Shown here in pieces: positions 33,821 through 40,744 of a stretch of DNA of 64,000 nucleotides; within the stretch, counting starts at the first letter, position 1, and every line of letters starts with the position of its first letter. This stretch comes from Chloroflexota bacterium (GTDB lineage: Bacteria; Chloroflexota; Anaerolineae; Anaerolineales; Villigracilaceae): the NCBI GenBank assembly GCA_016234495.1, contig JACRBI010000054.1, positions 62,001 to 126,000 on the forward strand, in the 5' to 3' direction. A program made the position numbers and the translations under genes. The notes below the pieces were generated by a model. The model was not told where the DNA came from and ran no database searches. It saw nothing but the letters and a program-made list of their open reading frames with translations.

Positions 33821-34147
33821 TATTTTTTTAATTAACTCGTTGCACAAAACCCGCGCCTCGGCGATCAGATCTGCATCGATCGGGAGGGTGAATTCTTCAG
33901 TGACGCGCACTGTCAAATGGTCAGCGATCAGCTTCAAGTCGGCGGGAAGATGCGCTTCTTCCTTGAGCAGGTTCAGCAGATCGACCGCGCTCATGCTTGG
34001 GACCTTGGTCCCGCTGCGGGCAAAATATTCCCGTATCGCGATGCCAGCCGCACGCCGCGCGCAGACCCGCGCCTGCCCTTCGTTTTTGGCGATACGCGCC
34101 TGTTGGGCTTTTTCAAATTCTTTTTGCAGTTCAAGTTTTATGTCCAT
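33794..34147 (-). CDS. Helical protein of unknown function (possibly HEPN-like)
   Basis: 117 residues from the ATG at 34147. A TATAAT box ends 7 nt upstream and an earlier ATG at 34156 lies inside that box, so the mRNA is probably leaderless. The protein looks all-helical (ELQKEFEKAQQARIAKNEGQ, ARRAAGIAIREYF). The pattern recalls HEPN-type domains, but the RxxxxH catalytic motif is not visible. I do not recognise the family with confidence. Confidence 0.6.
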   Translation of the reverse strand: MDIKLELQKEFEKAQQARIAKNEGQARVCARRAAGIAIREYFARSGTKVPSMSAVDLLNLLKEEAHLPADLKLIADHLTVRVTEEFTLPIDADLIAEARVLCNELIKKIDPEGLENL

Positions 34148-34154
34148 TGTGTGC

Positions 34155-34162
34155 ATTATAAT
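34155..34162. promoter_or_regulatory. Shared palindromic -10 of a divergent gene pair
   Basis: ATTATAAT reads as TATAAT on both strands. It lies 7 nt from the leaderless start at 34147 on the minus strand and 26 nt before the ATG at 34189 on the plus strand. Confidence 0.6.
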
Positions 34163-34188
34163 CGCTAAAAATTTTGAAAGAGGTGACC

Positions 34189-36696
34189 ATGAAAACTCGA
34201 TCATTTCAAATTGCGGCATCCATACTCGTGTTGTGCATTGCCATTTTGGCTTGCGCGCCAAAACTTGACACAACGACGGCCACTCCGATACCGACCGAGG
34301 CGACGGTTGCCGTGGTTGAAGGCGGCGGCCCGAAGACGGTCACCGGCACTGTGACATACACCAACTTCTTTTTCACCGAAGGCGTGGCGCAGCCCGTCAT
34401 CATCCTTGAAGATCAGGGCGGGTTCGTGACCCGCGACCGCAAATTTTTAATCCCCGTTGAATCGCAGGTGATCGGCGAGATCACTTCAGATTTTTACACT
34501 TCGCCATTCACGTACAGCATGTCGCTGCCATCAAAGCCGAACGGCACATTGCATGACGTGGATCACGACGGCGTTGAAGAGAACGGCGTGATGATATTCG
34601 CAGTCGCATATTGGACGAACACCTGGGGCGATCCGTTTTTGGAGCGCCGTGATCAGGGCGGCGGCGGCTGGTCTGGCGCGTATGCTTCCACAAAAGTCAC
34701 GGACGATCCTGAATTCTATCTTGAGGTGACCGGCGGAAAATATCTGGTGTACGCAGAGGATGGCAGCCAGCAATTCCCATCGGGATTCGGCGACGACAAA
34801 AAACTTTTCACCGATGACGACCCGATCATGGACTTACCCGCGGGCTGGTCGGTGATCGACCTGGATCAATCTCCCTTTAGCATTGACCGCTCCGAGGAGC
34901 CGACGATTGAACTCTACGAGCCGGAGAGCGCCGCGCATGTCGATTTCTCCGGGCTGTCCTACACCGAAGCCTTTGACGGTATGGCTGAAAAATTCAAGAA
35001 TGAATATGCCTTCACTGAATTAAAGAAAATTGACTGGGATGCCAAAGCCGAGGAATTCCGCCCGCGCTTTGAAGAGGCCGAAAAGAACAAAGACAAACAC
35101 GCGTACGCGCTCGCCTTGCGCGACTATCTGTGGTCCATCCCTGATACCCACGTGGGCTTTGGCACCGACTTGCTCGACGAAGATTTTTCGGTGGAAACCG
35201 CCGGCGGACTTGGCTTTGCCATGCGCGAAACCGATGACGGCAAGATTATCGCCAACTTTGTTTTGGACGGCGGCCCCGCCGCAGAAGCTGGCATGACCTG
35301 GGGCGCAGAGATCATTTCATTGGACGGAGTCTCGACCGCAGACGTGGTGGACAAGGTCACCCCGTGGTCATCACCGTTCAGCAACCCGCAGATTAAACGC
35401 TTGCAGCAATTGCGGTACGCGACCCGCTTCACGATGGACAAGGGTGAAGTGGAAGTCAAGTTCAAGAATCTCGAAGGCGCTGAGAAAACTGCAAAGCTTG
35501 AGGTCGTCAACGAATTCGACAGCTTTAATTTCTCCTCTTTCCGCGCAGGCACGGACGCGGAAGCGCTTCCCGTTGAGTTTGATTTATTGCCCAGCGGCTA
35601 CGGTTACATCAAGATTTCCAGCTTCCTCGATAATGACGTGCTTTCCATTCAAGTTTGGGAACGCGCCATAAAATATTTCAACGATAATCAGGTGCCCGGC
35701 GTCATCCTTGACCTGCGGAATAATGGCGGCGGCAGCGGCTGGCTGGCAGACCAGATGGCCGCCTACTTCTTCGACAAAGAGATCGTCGTTGGTAATTCTG
35801 CTCATTACAATAAAGCCACTGGTGAGTTTTACATGGACCCGGGCGATGAAAATATCATGATTCCCCCGCGCGTCGAACTTCAATACGGCGGCCCGGTCGT
35901 GGTGATGGTCGGCCCGAACTGCGCCAGTGCCTGTGAATTCTTCTCGTATAACATGACCATCAACGACCGCGCAACTGTCGTCGGACAGTATCCAAGCGAG
36001 GGCGCAGGTGGAAGCGTCGAAGACTTTTCGATGCCCGAAGATATCACCGTCCAATTAACCATTGGCCGCGCGGTCGGCGTTGACGGAAATATCCACCTTG
36101 AAGGCAGCGGCGTTGTGCCAGATGTGCGTGTGCCGGTAACTTTTGAGACGCTTCAAAAATCAGCGAATGGCGAGGATGTGGTACTGGCCGCGGCTGAGAA
36201 AGTGATCAGCGAACCGCAGGGCGCAGGCGTGACTCCTTCCGGGCCGCCGGAAATGGCGAGCGCCGCCGCCGCATCTTCCGCACTGACATCTGGGAAGAGT
36301 TTCCTGGAAGATTTAGCCCGCGAGAAGTATGACTCCGCCGACTATGGCGCTCCCGGCACGTTGACCTTTACCATCCCGCTCACCAAGACCGATACATTGG
36401 TCTGGCTGTATGCATGGTGCGCCACATCCACTGAAATCCTCAACCAGAATTTTAAGAACATTGAACTGAAGTTTGTGCTGGGCGGGGAGGAAATTCCGCT
36501 CGAAAAATTCAGGAAGGAAGACCTTGAAAGCGGAGGCCAGCAATGCAGGCTGTATTACACCGCCCTCAGCAAATGGCCGGCTGGCGAACATCACCTGAGC
36601 ACAACGGCAACTTTCACAGCCGCCATCAACGACGGAACTTCAGATTACGAGCCCGGTGATTATGTCCTGGAGTACGCGGTTTATTTGAAGCCGTAA
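34189..36696 (+). CDS. S41 family peptidase lipoprotein
   Basis: About 835 residues from the ATG at 34189 (AGAGG upstream; the TTG at 34174 is less likely). The signal peptide ends in a lipobox ILAC (Cys near 21). A Thr-rich linker and a beta-rich N-terminal domain precede a PDZ domain (about 345-400, GGLGFAMRETDDGKI...GPAAEAGM) and an S41 tail-specific protease core: GYGYIKISSFLDN, GVILDLRNNGGG and the nucleophile region GPNCASACEFFSY. A C-terminal beta domain is unassigned. It is predicted to degrade proteins outside the membrane. The aspartate-rich N-terminal stretch (DVDHDGVEE) could bind calcium. Confidence 0.88.
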   Translation: MKTRSFQIAASILVLCIAILACAPKLDTTTATPIPTEATVAVVEGGGPKTVTGTVTYTNFFFTEGVAQPVIILEDQGGFVTRDRKFLIPVESQVIGEITSDFYTSPFTYSMSLPSKPNGTLHDVDHDGVEENGVMIFAVAYWTNTWGDPFLERRDQGGGGWSGAYASTKVTDDPEFYLEVTGGKYLVYAEDGSQQFPSGFGDDKKLFTDDDPIMDLPAGWSVIDLDQSPFSIDRSEEPTIELYEPESAAHVDFSGLSYTEAFDGMAEKFKNEYAFTELKKIDWDAKAEEFRPRFEEAEKNKDKHAYALALRDYLWSIPDTHVGFGTDLLDEDFSVETAGGLGFAMRETDDGKIIANFVLDGGPAAEAGMTWGAEIISLDGVSTADVVDKVTPWSSPFSNPQIKRLQQLRYATRFTMDKGEVEVKFKNLEGAEKTAKLEVVNEFDSFNFSSFRAGTDAEALPVEFDLLPSGYGYIKISSFLDNDVLSIQVWERAIKYFNDNQVPGVILDLRNNGGGSGWLADQMAAYFFDKEIVVGNSAHYNKATGEFYMDPGDENIMIPPRVELQYGGPVVVMVGPNCASACEFFSYNMTINDRATVVGQYPSEGAGGSVEDFSMPEDITVQLTIGRAVGVDGNIHLEGSGVVPDVRVPVTFETLQKSANGEDVVLAAAEKVISEPQGAGVTPSGPPEMASAAAASSALTSGKSFLEDLAREKYDSADYGAPGTLTFTIPLTKTDTLVWLYAWCATSTEILNQNFKNIELKFVLGGEEIPLEKFRKEDLESGGQQCRLYYTALSKWPAGEHHLSTTATFTAAINDGTSDYEPGDYVLEYAVYLKP

Positions 36697-36712
36697 GTTG
36701 ATCGAATCATGG

Positions 36713-36743
36713 ATGAGCCATGCGAGCATTGCATGGCTCATCT
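36713..36743 (+). terminator. Terminator of the S41 peptidase gene
   Basis: 12-bp stem GATGAGCCATGC with complement, 7-nt loop, then TTATTT, 17 bp after the stop. Confidence 0.78.
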
Positions 36744-36797
36744 TATTTAACGTGAATAATGGATAAGCTCAAACTGATCTAGAATCGCTATTTCTAG

Positions 36798-36862
36798 CCG
36801 CAGAGTCGCAGAGAACGCCGAGAAAACCAGTTAAAAACTCCGTGAACTCCGCGACTCTGCGG
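36798..36862. repeat. Inverted repeat with 12-bp ends
   Basis: CCGCAGAGTCGC at 36798-36809 is perfectly complementary to GCGACTCTGCGG at 36851-36862. The interior also carries degenerate complementary segments (GAGAACGCC, CTCCGTGAACTCC). It looks like a dispersed repeat in the 200-bp gap before the YHS gene. Confidence 0.7.
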
Positions 36863-36896
36863 TGAAAATCCCCTAGCCATTATTGACGTTATTTAT

Positions 36897-37106
36897 ATGA
36901 GAATTGAAATGGAACAGAGCGAAAAACAACCAGTGATCAAATCTGTCTGCGGTGGAATTTTGACAGAGCCCGATAAATATCCCAGCGTGGACTTCAAGGA
37001 TGAACGTCTTTATTTTTGCACGCGCGCCTGCCTGAGGGTCTTTAAGGAAAATCCGCAGGCTTTTTTGGATGGGGAAGTGGAGCATCCGCTTGAAGAGGAT
37101 GCGTAA
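36897..37106 (+). CDS. YHS/TRASH-like metal-binding small protein
   Basis: 69 residues, with a second possible start four codons in. SVCGGIL...YPSVDFKDERLYFCTRACLRVFKENPQAFL follows the YHS pattern: one Cys near the N-terminus, then YFCxxxC and FxxxPxxF. Such domains bind metal ions and are found alone or fused to metal transport and oxygenase proteins. The gene is free-standing here and no promoter stands out. Confidence 0.72.
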   Translation: MRIEMEQSEKQPVIKSVCGGILTEPDKYPSVDFKDERLYFCTRACLRVFKENPQAFLDGEVEHPLEEDA

Positions 37107-37148
37107 CAGATTGCCTTGGCAGATTATCGTCTCTGCTTTATTTGGGCG

Positions 37149-37643
37149 CTATTCCAAATTTTCCAGCCAACGTTTCGTGTCGTCCGCTTTCACGGCCCGC
37201 TCGGCTTCGTGAATTAGCATGTTTAAGCCTCGCCTGCGCCTGAATGGGGCATTGGGCGGCAAATAAGAATTAGGCAAAGGCGTTGGCTGACTGTTCTGCG
37301 ATATATTGAAGCATGGCGACCATCGCTGGATAAGTAACCGTTCAGAGGCATTTAATTCATTGCTCACAGCATCGAATTGCCCGGATTGTGAACTCGACAA
37401 TTCGATTGTGAAATTCATCGATTTTGGCCAATTACACCAAACAAAGCGCCCAATAATGGAGTGGCCTTTAAAGCCGTTGATCAAATGTTCCCAGACTCGG
37501 GCAAATGCAAGAAAAGATTGACCAACATAGAATACTACGTCATCGTCTCGAAACAGATATAAATCCAGACCTTTCCAGGATGCAGGACATTGCTCAACGA
37601 GCAAAAATCGCTTAAGCTGAATCATAATGTTTTGATCGTTCAT
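37149..37643 (-). CDS. GIY-YIG nuclease-like protein
   Basis: 164 residues. The central part has a GIY-YIG-like order: a first strand LYLFRDDDVV, a second strand VFYVGQS, then Arg in FARVWEHL, and a Glu in NASERLLIQRWSPCFN like the catalytic Glu of the family. The GIY tripeptide itself is replaced (DLYLF...VFYVG). The family cleaves DNA in repair, recombination or mobile elements. Activity is uncertain here. Confidence 0.6.
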   Translation of the reverse strand: MNDQNIMIQLKRFLLVEQCPASWKGLDLYLFRDDDVVFYVGQSFLAFARVWEHLINGFKGHSIIGRFVWCNWPKSMNFTIELSSSQSGQFDAVSNELNASERLLIQRWSPCFNISQNSQPTPLPNSYLPPNAPFRRRRGLNMLIHEAERAVKADDTKRWLENLE

Positions 37644-37688
37644 GGGGTGCGTGATCTCTGATTGAAAGGCAAAAAACTCAAACCCTTC

Positions 37689-38372
37689 CTATTCCACGAA
37701 CCGATACTTGAGCAAAGTCCAGACCGCTTCGAAGGCGTCGTGTAGTTTGATCTTCTTGCCCTGATCGTAATCACGCGGGTTGAAGGTGATCGGCACTTCG
37801 AAAATGCGGAAGTTGCGCTTGAGTATCTTGGCGGTAAACTCAGGCTCGAAGTCAAAGCTGTTGGCGCGCAGGGTCATGCCGTTGAGAATCTCGCGCCGGA
37901 AGACCTTGTAGCCGGTTTCCATATCCGTCAGGATGGTGTTGTAGAGAATGTTGGTCATGAGAGTCAGCATCTTGTTGGCAACCAGATGCCAGAACATGGT
38001 GACGCGGTGCGCGCGCCCCAGAAAACGGGAGCCGTACACCACATCCGCCAGACCTTCTTCGATGGGTTGGAGCAGCTGCGGGTAATCGCGCGGATCATAT
38101 TCAAGATCGGCATCTTGAATCAGGAGCACATCGCCCAGCGCCGCCGACATTCCAGTCCGCACCGCCGCGCCCTTGCCTTTGTTGCGTTCATGCAGGATGA
38201 CCCGCACACTATTTTTACCGTCTAACGCGGCAAGCACATCGCGTGTGCCGTCCTTTGAGCCGTCGTCCACGACCACAATTTCATGGACAAGTTTGGTGTC
38301 TTGCACGCGCTTCAAGATGACTTGAATGCTTTCCACTTCGTTATAAACAGGGATGATCACTGAAAGTTTCAT
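37689..38372 (-). CDS. Family 2 glycosyltransferase (DPM1-like)
   Basis: 227 residues. GT-A fold: SVIIPVYNE at the N-terminus, VVDDGSKDGT, a DxD-type QDADLEYDP, and GSRFLG. This is the dolichyl/polyprenyl-phosphate mannose synthase-like branch, which loads a sugar onto a polyprenyl phosphate for GT-C enzymes such as those in this window. It has no C-terminal membrane helix. A TATAAT box 8 nt before the ATG and the lack of a Shine-Dalgarno suggest a leaderless mRNA. Confidence 0.9.
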   Translation of the reverse strand: MKLSVIIPVYNEVESIQVILKRVQDTKLVHEIVVVDDGSKDGTRDVLAALDGKNSVRVILHERNKGKGAAVRTGMSAALGDVLLIQDADLEYDPRDYPQLLQPIEEGLADVVYGSRFLGRAHRVTMFWHLVANKMLTLMTNILYNTILTDMETGYKVFRREILNGMTLRANSFDFEPEFTAKILKRNFRIFEVPITFNPRDYDQGKKIKLHDAFEAVWTLLKYRFVE

Positions 38373-38380
38373 AGAGCGGG

Positions 38381-38386
38381 ATTATA
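38381..38386 (-). promoter_or_regulatory. -10 box of the GT2 gene (leaderless)
   Basis: TATAAT on the minus strand with 8 nt to the ATG at 38372. Confidence 0.55.
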
Positions 38387-38398
38387 AACGAAAAGAAG

Positions 38399-38404
38399 TA
38401 TAAT
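38399..38404 (+). promoter_or_regulatory. -10 box of the AAA ATPase gene
   Basis: TATAAT on the plus strand, 46 nt before the ATG at 38451 and divergent from the GT2 promoter. The -35 is not clear. Confidence 0.5.
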
Positions 38405-38450
38405 CAGATTTGCACGAAAAAAATTCCACCTGCACTTGGATGATGCCATC

Positions 38451-39785
38451 ATGTTGAGACAACCAGCACAACACTCTGCGCCAGTTGGCGGATTTTCACC
38501 GCCGCAGATCAACAACCTTGAAGATACAGGTCTTTCGCCGCTCTGGCTGCAAGACCTGATTCTTAAAGTCCTGTATTTGCGCGGCTACCTGACCGGCTTA
38601 AAGATTTCCGAAGAGATTACCCTGCCGCTTGCCGGCGTGACCGACCAGTTGCTGACCACCTTGAAGCAGGAAAAGTTCATCGAAGTAAAATCCACGCAGG
38701 GCGGTTTGGGAGAAGGATCCTATACTTATGGCATCACAGGTCAGGGCATCCTCCGCGCCCGTGAAGCGATGGATCGCAGTCAATACGCCGGTCCCGCTCC
38801 CGTTCCATTTGAAGTTTATAACGAAGCCATCCGCCGTCAGAAAAGCGGACGCCTGACCGTGACCTCGCGCTCCATGCGCCAGATACTTTCCCAATTGATC
38901 ATCTCTGAATCGACATTCCAAAGACTCGGCCCCGCGCTCAACTCAGGTTCATCCATTTTTATGTATGGCCCGCCCGGCAACGGCAAGACCAGCATCGCGC
39001 GCGCGTTTGGCAACCTCGTCCTCAGCCAGAATATGTACATTCCCTACGCCCTGTATCTGGATGGACAGGTTATTAAAGTGTACGATGCGGTCAGTCACAG
39101 CCTCGCATCGGAACATGAACCAGTCGGCACGACCAGCACCGGCACCGGCAACCTGCGCACGAACACCCGCCGCGATCCCCGCTGGGTAAAGATCCGCAGA
39201 CCGTTCATCGTCGTCGGCGGCGAACTGACCCTCGAAGGGCTTGACCTTGTCTTCGACGATACCACCAAATTTTATGAAGCGCCGTTTCAGGTTAAAGCCA
39301 ATGGCGGCATTTTATTGATCGACGACTTTGGACGCCAGCAGGTGCGTCCGCGTGACTTGCTCAACCGCTGGATCGTGCCGCTTGAAAACCGTGTTGATTA
39401 TCTGCGCCTGCACACCGGCCGCAAAGTTGAAGTGCCGTTTGATGTGCTGATTGTTTTCTCCACCAACCTGCCGCCGAAAGACCTCGTTGACGAAGCTTTC
39501 CTGCGCCGTCTGCGCCACAAGATCGAAATCGGCGATCCCTCCTTTGAAGAGTACCGCGAGATTTTCAAGCGCGTCGCTCAGGATAAACGAGTTGAATATA
39601 ACGACCAGGGGCTGGCGTATCTTTTGCAGGAGTGGTATCTCAAGCGCAACCGCAAACTGCGCGCCTCGCATCCGCGCGACCTGTGCGACCAGATCCTCGA
39701 TATTTCCGCCTACCTTTCTGTTGCCCCATCTATGACCCGCGAGATGATCGACCACGCCTGCAAAGCCTATTTTGTGGATATTTAA
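38451..39785 (+). CDS. AAA ATPase with N-terminal winged-helix-like region
   Basis: 444 residues from the ATG at 38451 (a TTG at 38436 is an alternative). Residues 20-110 look like a winged helix (LQDLILKVLYLRGYLTGLKI, LKQEKFIEVKSTQGG). The AAA core has a Walker A GPPGNGKTSIARAF near 180, a Walker B ILLIDDFGRQQ near 290 and an arginine-finger-type FLRRLRHKIEI. VFSTNLPPKDLVDEAFL follows the sensor 1 pattern. It is annotated in relatives only as an ATPase. Role unknown; no partner gene is adjacent. Confidence 0.8.
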   Translation: MLRQPAQHSAPVGGFSPPQINNLEDTGLSPLWLQDLILKVLYLRGYLTGLKISEEITLPLAGVTDQLLTTLKQEKFIEVKSTQGGLGEGSYTYGITGQGILRAREAMDRSQYAGPAPVPFEVYNEAIRRQKSGRLTVTSRSMRQILSQLIISESTFQRLGPALNSGSSIFMYGPPGNGKTSIARAFGNLVLSQNMYIPYALYLDGQVIKVYDAVSHSLASEHEPVGTTSTGTGNLRTNTRRDPRWVKIRRPFIVVGGELTLEGLDLVFDDTTKFYEAPFQVKANGGILLIDDFGRQQVRPRDLLNRWIVPLENRVDYLRLHTGRKVEVPFDVLIVFSTNLPPKDLVDEAFLRRLRHKIEIGDPSFEEYREIFKRVAQDKRVEYNDQGLAYLLQEWYLKRNRKLRASHPRDLCDQILDISAYLSVAPSMTREMIDHACKAYFVDI

Positions 39786-39789
39786 TTAA

Positions 39790-39852
39790 AGTGTCAAATG
39801 TGTCGAAGTATCAAATGTGACACCTTGACACCTGACACCTCGACACTTCACC
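39790..39852. repeat. Heptamer array with inverted arms before the GDPD gene
   Basis: Left units GTGTCAA, ATGTGTC, GAAGTAT, CAAATGTG; right units ACACCTTG, ACACCTG, ACACCTCG, ACACTTC. Period 7-8, with GTGTC on the left complementary to GACAC on the right. Confidence 0.8.
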
Positions 39853-39855
39853 ACC

Positions 39856-40608
39856 ATGATTTCATCCTTCCCCACTCCCATCATCCTCGCGCATCGCGGC
39901 GACCTCGCCCACGCGCCGGAGAACACCCTTCCGTCGTTTCAACAAGCCCTGCAAAAAGGCGCGGACGGAGTCGAGCTTGACGCGAAACTCACAGCCGATG
40001 GCCATGTGATCGTGATCCACGACCCGACAGTTGAGCGCACCACAGACGGCAAAGGCCGCGTGGCTTCACTCTCGCTCGAAGCGATTCGAAAGCTCGACGC
40101 CGGCTTGTGGTTCAACGAAAAGTTTCGCGGCACACAAGTGCCTTTGCTTGAAGAAGTCTTTGAAACAGTGGGCAATGAAAAATTGATCAACATCGAATTG
40201 ACCAATTACTCCACGCCGCAGGACGGGCTGGTTGTAAAAGTCTGCGAGTTGATCAAAAGACACAATAACCAAAAACAGATCATCTTTTCATCCTTCTTTC
40301 CGTCCAATTTGAAGATTGCAATGCGAACCCTGCCCGAAGTTCCGCGCGGACTGCTTGCCATGCCCGGGCTGGTCGGGTTGTGGGCGCGCTCATTTGGATT
40401 CATGTTCGGCGAGTATCAGGCTTTGCATCCGCATATTTCCAATGCCAGCAGGGAGCAGGTGCAGCGCGCGCACCGACTCAAGCGCCGTGTGCATGTCTGG
40501 ACGGCGAATACGCCCGAGGAGATCGATAAACTCAAAGAGTGGGGCGTGGACGGCATCTTCACGGATGACCCGCAAGCGGCTGTCCGCGCGTTGGGGAGGA
40601 GCGGGTGA
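39856..40608 (+). CDS. Glycerophosphodiester phosphodiesterase
   Basis: 250 residues. The family opening LAHRGDLAHAPENTLPSF carries the catalytic His and Arg, then GVELDAKLTADGHVIVIHDPTVERTTDGKG with the Glu/Asp metal ligands and second His. The C-terminal VWTANTPEEIDKLKEWGVDGIFTDDP is diagnostic. It hydrolyses glycerophosphodiesters from phospholipid turnover to glycerol-3-phosphate. There is no signal peptide, so it is probably cytoplasmic. It starts 4 bp after a heptamer array. Confidence 0.93.
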   Translation: MISSFPTPIILAHRGDLAHAPENTLPSFQQALQKGADGVELDAKLTADGHVIVIHDPTVERTTDGKGRVASLSLEAIRKLDAGLWFNEKFRGTQVPLLEEVFETVGNEKLINIELTNYSTPQDGLVVKVCELIKRHNNQKQIIFSSFFPSNLKIAMRTLPEVPRGLLAMPGLVGLWARSFGFMFGEYQALHPHISNASREQVQRAHRLKRRVHVWTANTPEEIDKLKEWGVDGIFTDDPQAAVRALGRSG

Positions 40609-40744
40609 AGGCGAATTCATCCGAATGCCGGAAGCAGGCAAGGGCGGGGCTTGATGCGAAGCACATCCACGCGGCGCCGTTCCTTGAGCGGCGTCCGTTT
40701 TATCTTTGTTGTTACCATCGGGGCAAAGGCCTGTAGGGTTTCCA

